From the NCBI GenBank assembly GCA_023409835.1, contig JAEYQV010000078.1:1-6717 (forward strand): a stretch of 6,717 bases of DNA, given 5' to 3'. The position numbers and the translations under genes are program-made. Within the stretch, counting starts at the first letter, position 1; each line of letters starts with the position of its first letter. Shown here piece by piece: positions 5,875-6,717 of this stretch. The notes beneath the pieces were generated by a model, which searched no databases, was not told the DNA's origin, and worked only from the letters and a program-made list of their open reading frames with translations. Origin of the DNA: Bacillota bacterium. Lineage in GTDB: Bacteria > Bacillota > Clostridia > Lachnospirales > Lachnospiraceae.

Positions 5875-5898
5875 TACCATGATAATATTGTTATGGTA
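5875..5898. repeat. 24-bp imperfect palindrome
   Basis: The outer arms TACCAT and ATGGTA are perfectly symmetric and the centre AATATT is self-complementary. Only two of twelve base pairs break the symmetry, both of which would be G.U pairs in RNA. The right end overlaps a TATAAT (5897-5902) that has no good -35 at 17 bp. A regulator site is possible; function unknown. Confidence 0.35.
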
Positions 5899-5960
5899 TA
5901 ATATGGATAGAAGCAACAGATATATACTTGTATTTATTTACATTTTCTTTAAAAATTCTC

Positions 5961-5991
5961 TTGACTCTTCCGTTGGGGAACAGATTAAAAT
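5961..5991 (+). promoter_or_regulatory. MerR-type promoter with 19-bp spacer and central dyad
   Basis: TTGACT (5961-5966) and TAAAAT (5986-5991) are separated by 19 bp, longer than the usual 17, as in promoters that MerR-family proteins activate by twisting the DNA. CTCTTCC (5965-5971) and GGAACAG (5977-5983) form a dyad, six of seven pairs matching, around a 5-bp centre within the spacer. The MerR gene follows about 30 bp downstream, so autoregulation is likely. Confidence 0.7.
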
Positions 5992-6020
5992 AAGTATAAA
6001 TCATCAACAGGAGGAATTTT

Positions 6021-6717
6021 ATGAGTAAGTTAATCAAAATTAGAGACATTTCAACAAAGTATGAAATATCGGCTCGAACACTACGTTATTACGAAGACAT
6101 GGGATTGGTAACAAGTACCCGAAGCATTGATTACGCCTATAGGCTATATGATGAAGTTGCTATCAAGAGGCTAGAACAAATTCTCATCCTACGCAAACTG
6201 TCCATCAGTATTAAAGATATTCAACGAATATTAAATACATCCGGCTCAGAAGTTGTATTGGATGTGCTTGGTAAAAAAGTAGGAGATATCGACGAAGAGG
6301 TTGCCTTACTTCATGAATTGAAAGAGGTTGTACTTGAGTTTATCAGACAGATAGAGCTCGCAGATTTTAGTAAAGGTTCTGACGTAAAGATGCTTTATGA
6401 GAAGGCAAAGGAAATAGAAAACCAGCTTATCAATGTTACATACAGCGGTAACTCTTCCAATGTGAATCGATTATTGGATGTGACCGAAAAGATGAAAAGA
6501 GCTCCCGAGGTCAGAATTATTCGAATAAACCCCTTCAAGGCGTTTTCCTCTGGTCTGGACACAATGGATAATGTTATGGGTAGTTTTCAAAAATGGCAGG
6601 AAGAACATAACCACTTGGTTAAAAAACTCATGTATGGATCTCCCGATTTTCTTTGGTTTGAGGAAGATATGAGGGCTGAATGGATTTGGGCTGTAGAAGA
6701 TTGGGTCACAGAAGTAG
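6021..6717 (+). CDS. MerR-family transcriptional regulator with C-terminal effector domain, partial
   Basis: The first 232 codons are in the window and the gene continues past the right edge. Residues 4 to about 72 are a MerR winged helix-turn-helix: IKIRDISTKYEISARTLRYY (5-24), EDMGLVTSTRS (25-35) and YRLYDEVAIKRLEQILILR (40-58). A long helix (about 85-113) would form the antiparallel dimer coiled coil. The remainder, from about 120, with VRIIRINPFKAFSSG (164-178), looks like the beginning of a GyrI-like or AraC-type effector-binding domain that senses small hydrophobic or cationic molecules in drug-responsive relatives. It lacks the cysteine pattern of metal-sensing MerR proteins in the part seen. 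The start ATG has AGGAGG six bases upstream. The upstream 19-bp-spaced promoter suggests that it activates its own gene and perhaps others to the right, outside the window. Confidence 0.9.
   Translation, partial: MSKLIKIRDISTKYEISARTLRYYEDMGLVTSTRSIDYAYRLYDEVAIKRLEQILILRKLSISIKDIQRILNTSGSEVVLDVLGKKVGDIDEEVALLHELKEVVLEFIRQIELADFSKGSDVKMLYEKAKEIENQLINVTYSGNSSNVNRLLDVTEKMKRAPEVRIIRINPFKAFSSGLDTMDNVMGSFQKWQEEHNHLVKKLMYGSPDFLWFEEDMRAEWIWAVEDWVTEV

Larger units (their letters stand above)
5697..6020. other. 324-bp intergenic region between antitoxin locus and MerR gene
   Basis: An AT-rich stretch with no credible gene. It contains the terminator of the antitoxin unit (5723-5756), an imperfect 24-bp palindrome at 5875-5898 touching a TATAAT, and the MerR-type promoter (5961-5991) with the AGGAGG ribosome binding site before ATG 6021. 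From about 5760 to 5870 nothing recognisable was seen. Confidence 0.6.

Noticed and set aside
5903..6028. Short frame of about 41 codons leading into the MerR start
   Set aside because: It has no ribosome binding site, begins right next to a TATAAT and spans the MerR promoter, so it is almost surely chance.

Overview
The window looks like a chromosomal stretch from an anaerobic, spore-forming, low-GC Firmicute (Clostridia, perhaps Lachnospiraceae). The reasons are a ferredoxin-type 2-oxoacid oxidoreductase, a LysM plus GH18 protein of the YaaH/SleL spore type, AT-rich intergenic DNA, strong AGGAGG-type ribosome binding sites and sigma-A-like promoters. The genus is inference only. No rRNA, tRNA, CRISPR array or intact mobile element is visible.

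Left part (1-2134). Two minus-strand genes encode a 2-oxoacid:acceptor oxidoreductase. The fused gamma-alpha subunit (196-1902) is followed, with an ATGA overlap, by the beta subunit, which leaves the window at base 1. The operon starts from a good promoter whose 17-bp spacer is almost filled by a perfect 19-bp palindrome built like a Fur-family (7-1-7) operator. A GNAT acetyltransferase (2168-2638) diverges from it with its own promoter.

Middle part (2639-4988). A 157-bp gap between convergent genes holds several mutually exclusive stem-loops. It is followed on the minus strand by a two-LysM, GH18-fold protein in which the catalytic acidic residues are replaced, so it is probably a pseudoenzyme. 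Next is a minus-strand XRE-type regulator fused to a four-helix membrane domain, with a palindrome and repeated GTAGAA words upstream.

Right part (4989-6717). A Phd/YefM antitoxin gene has a promoter and two perfect 11-bp tandem repeats just before its ribosome binding site. The overlapping toxin frame keeps its RBS, start codon and first residues but stops after 26 codons, and its end resembles a RelE/ParE C-terminus. This suggests an in-frame internal deletion that left an orphan antitoxin. A terminator follows. The window ends in a MerR-family regulator, truncated at the edge, transcribed from a promoter with the 19-bp spacer and central dyad typical of MerR targets.

The genes do not form one obvious system. 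The redox operon, the acetyltransferase, the spore-type protein and the three regulatory modules look like separate transcription units. I see no clear new multi-gene system. The points most worth a second look are the dead GH18, the collapsed toxin-antitoxin locus, the Fur-like operator and the structured convergent intergenic region.
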